From NCBI GenBank assembly GCA_024138025.1, contig JAMXBD010002773.1, forward strand, positions 100,637 to 164,636: a stretch of DNA of 64,000 bases, written 5' to 3'. The DNA is from Combretum micranthum. Lineage: Eukaryota; Streptophyta; Magnoliopsida; Myrtales; Combretaceae. Of this stretch, positions 62,071 to 64,000 are shown piece by piece; position 1 is the first letter of the stretch; each line of letters begins with the position of its first letter. The notes under the pieces were generated by a model, which was given only the letters and a program-made list of their open reading frames with translations, made no database searches and was not told the DNA's origin. Position numbers and translations under genes: made by a program.

Positions 62071-62117
62071 AATAGAATAATCGACGGTTCGAATTGCCCT
62101 AACATGATTATATATAG
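62071..62117 (+). promoter_or_regulatory. Core promoter of the 62.2-kb CEP gene: conserved block and TATA box
   Basis: The 33-bp block at 62071-62103 equals 35814-35846 with one change (GAATTG for GAGTTG). TATATATAG at 62109-62117 lies 95 bp before the ATG. Confidence 0.6.
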
Positions 62118-62203
62118 ATTACTCATCGTACCATTTTCATATTACCTAGATTTACAAAGAGTTAGGCATAACCTTCCTTGTCTTTCTTGTCCCTTGTGAA
62201 ATA

Positions 62204-62560
62204 ATGGCTATGTTTCCAGCCATTTGCAAATTTGTTGTGATTGTTGCTATAATCATCACCTGCCATATAATTTATACTTCTCAAGAAGGGCAATTAAAAC
62301 CAAATGATGACAAAACAAAAGGGCTACTCCCTCCAATCTTGCCGGACCAGAAGATCGGCTTCAGCCAGACCAATTCAGCCAAAACCGACGGTTTCTTCCC
62401 TACAACATCAGGAACGAGTCCTGGAGCTGGCCATTCCACCGCCGGGACAGGAAAACCTTATCAAGAAGAATCAGAGAACGACTTCCAAATCACAATAACA
62501 GGTCACAGTCCTGGTGCCAGCCATGTGTTCCAATCCAAGCAAGCAAAACCAAAAGTATAA
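62204..62560 (+). CDS. CEP: CEP-like secreted peptide precursor (two CEP domains)
   Basis: A 118-residue precursor, the same length as the paralogue at 36.0 kb and similar along its length. Residues 1-25 form a hydrophobic signal segment (FVVIVAIIITC). The linker block LLPPILPDQKIGFSQT follows. There are two CEP-like domains, each 14 residues from Phe to His. The first, F64-H77 (FFPTTSGTSPGAGH), fits the F.PT..G.SPG.GH consensus well. The second, F94-H107 (FQITITGHSPGASH), lacks the PT pair and has Ser where Gly normally precedes the final His. The tail VFQSKQAKPKV is shared with the paralogue. By family analogy the domains release short secreted signalling peptides. Two ATGs lie close together (codons 1 and 3); the first is chosen because the 36.0-kb protein aligns from it. 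Single exon; AATAAA at 62724 and 62770. Confidence 0.84.
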   Translation: MAMFPAICKFVVIVAIIITCHIIYTSQEGQLKPNDDKTKGLLPPILPDQKIGFSQTNSAKTDGFFPTTSGTSPGAGHSTAGTGKPYQEESENDFQITITGHSPGASHVFQSKQAKPKV

Positions 62561-62780
62561 ATATTATATCCTATACAGGGTGATTTATAGCTGTTCTTGA
62601 TGCCACTTCGGCTTAAAATTATTGCATCCTGTTTTATAAAGTACTTGTAATATTGTTTTACTATGTAGGAATCGTCTTGAAATGGAAACTCAGGACTGGC
62701 TCTATTTCATGCATCCAAAAGTAAATAAAAGTAGCCTTAAGCATTGTATAACATATTATTATTGTAAAGAATAAAGGAAT

Positions 62781-63468
62781 TACTTTGGATATTTACGTCT
62801 TGCAAGTAAGAAATGATCATAATAATGATCTATTATTTCATTATGGGTTACGAGACGCGTTGTGTGTTGCCTCTTTGGATTTTTAATGCTTGTACCACTA
62901 TCCTACTTAGTACTAACATTTTTCTTTTCTTTTTTTTTTTTTTCCCCCTTTTTTAGTTTTATCACGGGACAAACAAGTATTCAATCCATTGATGGTAATA
63001 AAAAATAGGGGTCATGAACTTAGACCAAAAGCTACATATCTTTAAGTTATAAATGGGAATTAGTAATTCTTAAATATTAAAAACAATAATTGTCATATTT
63101 CATACTTAAATTTATCAATTTTGTTATAATAATAATATTATTATTATTTGGCCAGTAACAAATTTTGCAATTAATTACTTGAATTTTGACAATATCAACT
63201 TAGTACTTAAATTTTGTGTAGTTTTGCTACTAAAAAATTTGAACTTTGTATATTTTTGTAATAATTACCTAGTTAAGGTAATGTAAATAATAGTAAATTG
63301 CCACTTTTATATTTTAGGTTGTTAATTGCAAAAATTGACAAAATTGAAGTACTAAATAGTGCACTTGTATTATTAAAAATTATTTAATGAGAACAAATAA
63401 TTAAAGGTCAAAATGATAAATGATACCTAAACATTGGCAAAATGTGCAAGTACATAATTAAACTTTCA
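62781..63468. other. Intergenic, no recognisable feature
   Basis: AT-rich DNA with a T-rich run near 62922-62943. Around 63.1-63.4 kb there is text of the kind seen in MITE-like elements, but no ends could be defined. Confidence 0.4.
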
Positions 63469-63469
63469 A

Positions 63470-64000
63470 TTTTTTTTGCCAAAGAAAAAGATATGCATTC
63501 ATTAGCCCAAAGGCAACGAAAATGTATTTATAGACAAAGCAGAGAAATTAGAATTGTCAACAAGAAGCAACCAAAGGAGATCCGATGGGGTGTTTAACCA
63601 TTAATCCAAAGGGCACATCCCTCTCCTGGAAAAATAGGTTACTTAATTCGCTATACTATTAGGTTTCCTTAAAATTTTTACAAAAGACACATTAAAGAAA
63701 AATGATAAATTATGATTAATATTCTCAATTATGGGTCTATTGCTCCAATTACCAAAGAGGCTGCCTATACTTAATGGCCTCAATAACATTTTGAGCATCT
63801 GACTCTATTACTACTTTAGTCCTACCTATTTTCATTGCCAAATCCAAGCCTTTTTACATTGTGACACATTCTACCATTTTGCATCTACACTATGAATTTA
63901 CTCTAAAAAGCCTGCTAAAACTCTATCTGCTTCATCACGTGTAACACAACCAACTCCTCCATACGTGTGATCCTCCTACCATGAGCCATCAACATTGATT
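63470..64000 (-). pseudogene. 3' end of an L1-type LINE with RNase H-like domain, decayed
   Basis: On the minus strand, from the window edge, the translation with frameshifts reads INVDGSW, then GGVGCVTRDE, then LAGF, then an AK.AE-like region. KIGRTKVVIESDAQNVIEAI follows, and then NINHNLSFFFN. This is the reverse-transcriptase-associated RNase H fold (RVT_3) found at the C-terminus of plant L1 elements, with Asp in VDGS and ESDAQ in place. In-frame stops and at least one shift near 63854 break it. It ends at a T run near 63470-63478, which on the minus strand is a short A-rich tail after a typical LINE 3' region. The upstream part lies beyond the window. Confidence 0.72.

Larger units (their letters stand above)
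61200..62780 (+). repeat. Segmental duplicate carrying a CEP gene and its promoter (copy 2)
   Basis: Colinear with about 34970-36640 through the distal upstream region, the G-box, the conserved 33-bp block, the TATA box, the coding region and the 3' flank with AATAAA. Similarity fades beyond these limits. Confidence 0.8.

Noticed and set aside
1..64000. CRISPR arrays, tRNA genes, bacterial-type operons
   Set aside because: None seen. The direct repeats present are retroelement-internal, and the sequence is plant nuclear DNA.

Overview
This is nuclear DNA from a flowering plant, most likely a eudicot. It is AT-rich, has long gene-free stretches, and carries plant-specific repeats: a chromodomain Ty3/gypsy element, a Cassandra-type TRIM with 5S rRNA-like LTRs, L1-type LINE remnants and Mutator-like inverted-repeat DNA. 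The only convincing host genes belong to one family of small secreted peptide precursors of the CEP (C-terminally encoded peptide) type. I cannot name the species.

Host genes: three CEP-like loci lie on the + strand. A frameshifted pseudogene is at 27.1 kb. Two intact 118-codon genes are at 36.0 kb and 62.2 kb. Each precursor has an N-terminal hydrophobic signal segment, a conserved GF(G/S)QT block and two CEP-like domains ending in GH or SH. The loci are duplicates that include their promoters: all three keep a G-box about 390-430 bp before the ATG, an AATAATCGACGG-type block, and a TATA box.

Mobile DNA: everything else recognisable is transposable-element sequence. I could delimit six complete giant solo LTRs, plus the end of a seventh LTR cut by the window edge. 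Target-site duplications (TSDs) are perfect for five of the six complete or single-mismatch copies apart from one imperfect case described below. Family 1 has four copies: 399-4706 (-), 18345-22123 (-), 39697-44289 (+) and 48436-51901 (+). Family 2 has 1-364 (+, cut by the window edge), 9210-14050 (-) and 52105-54887 (-). Family 3 has 55453-58251 (-). In total that is seven delimited solo LTRs and one partial: four TSD pairs of family 1 (three perfect, one with a mismatch), two of family 2 (one perfect, one imperfect) and one perfect pair of family 3. A complete but dead chromovirus (28605-34069, 538-bp LTRs, TSD TACTA) separates the CEP pseudogene from the first intact CEP gene. Smaller items are the Cassandra TRIM at 17.1 kb, an older gypsy pol relic at 7.7-8.7 kb (-), LINE relics at 59.4-60.2 kb (+) and 63.5-64.0 kb (-), a 1.9-kb Mutator-like inverted-repeat element at 46.5-48.4 kb, a foldback element at 38.5 kb, and several tandem or simple repeats.

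Layout: 0-22 kb is repeats only. 22-28.6 kb is low-complexity intergenic DNA with the CEP pseudogene. 28.6-34.1 kb is the chromovirus. 34.9-36.6 kb is the first intact CEP unit. 37-58 kb is a dense pile of solo LTRs and inverted-repeat elements. 59-64 kb holds LINE debris and the second intact CEP unit. The peptide genes are therefore a tandem family that retrotransposons have pushed apart and that survives as small islands.
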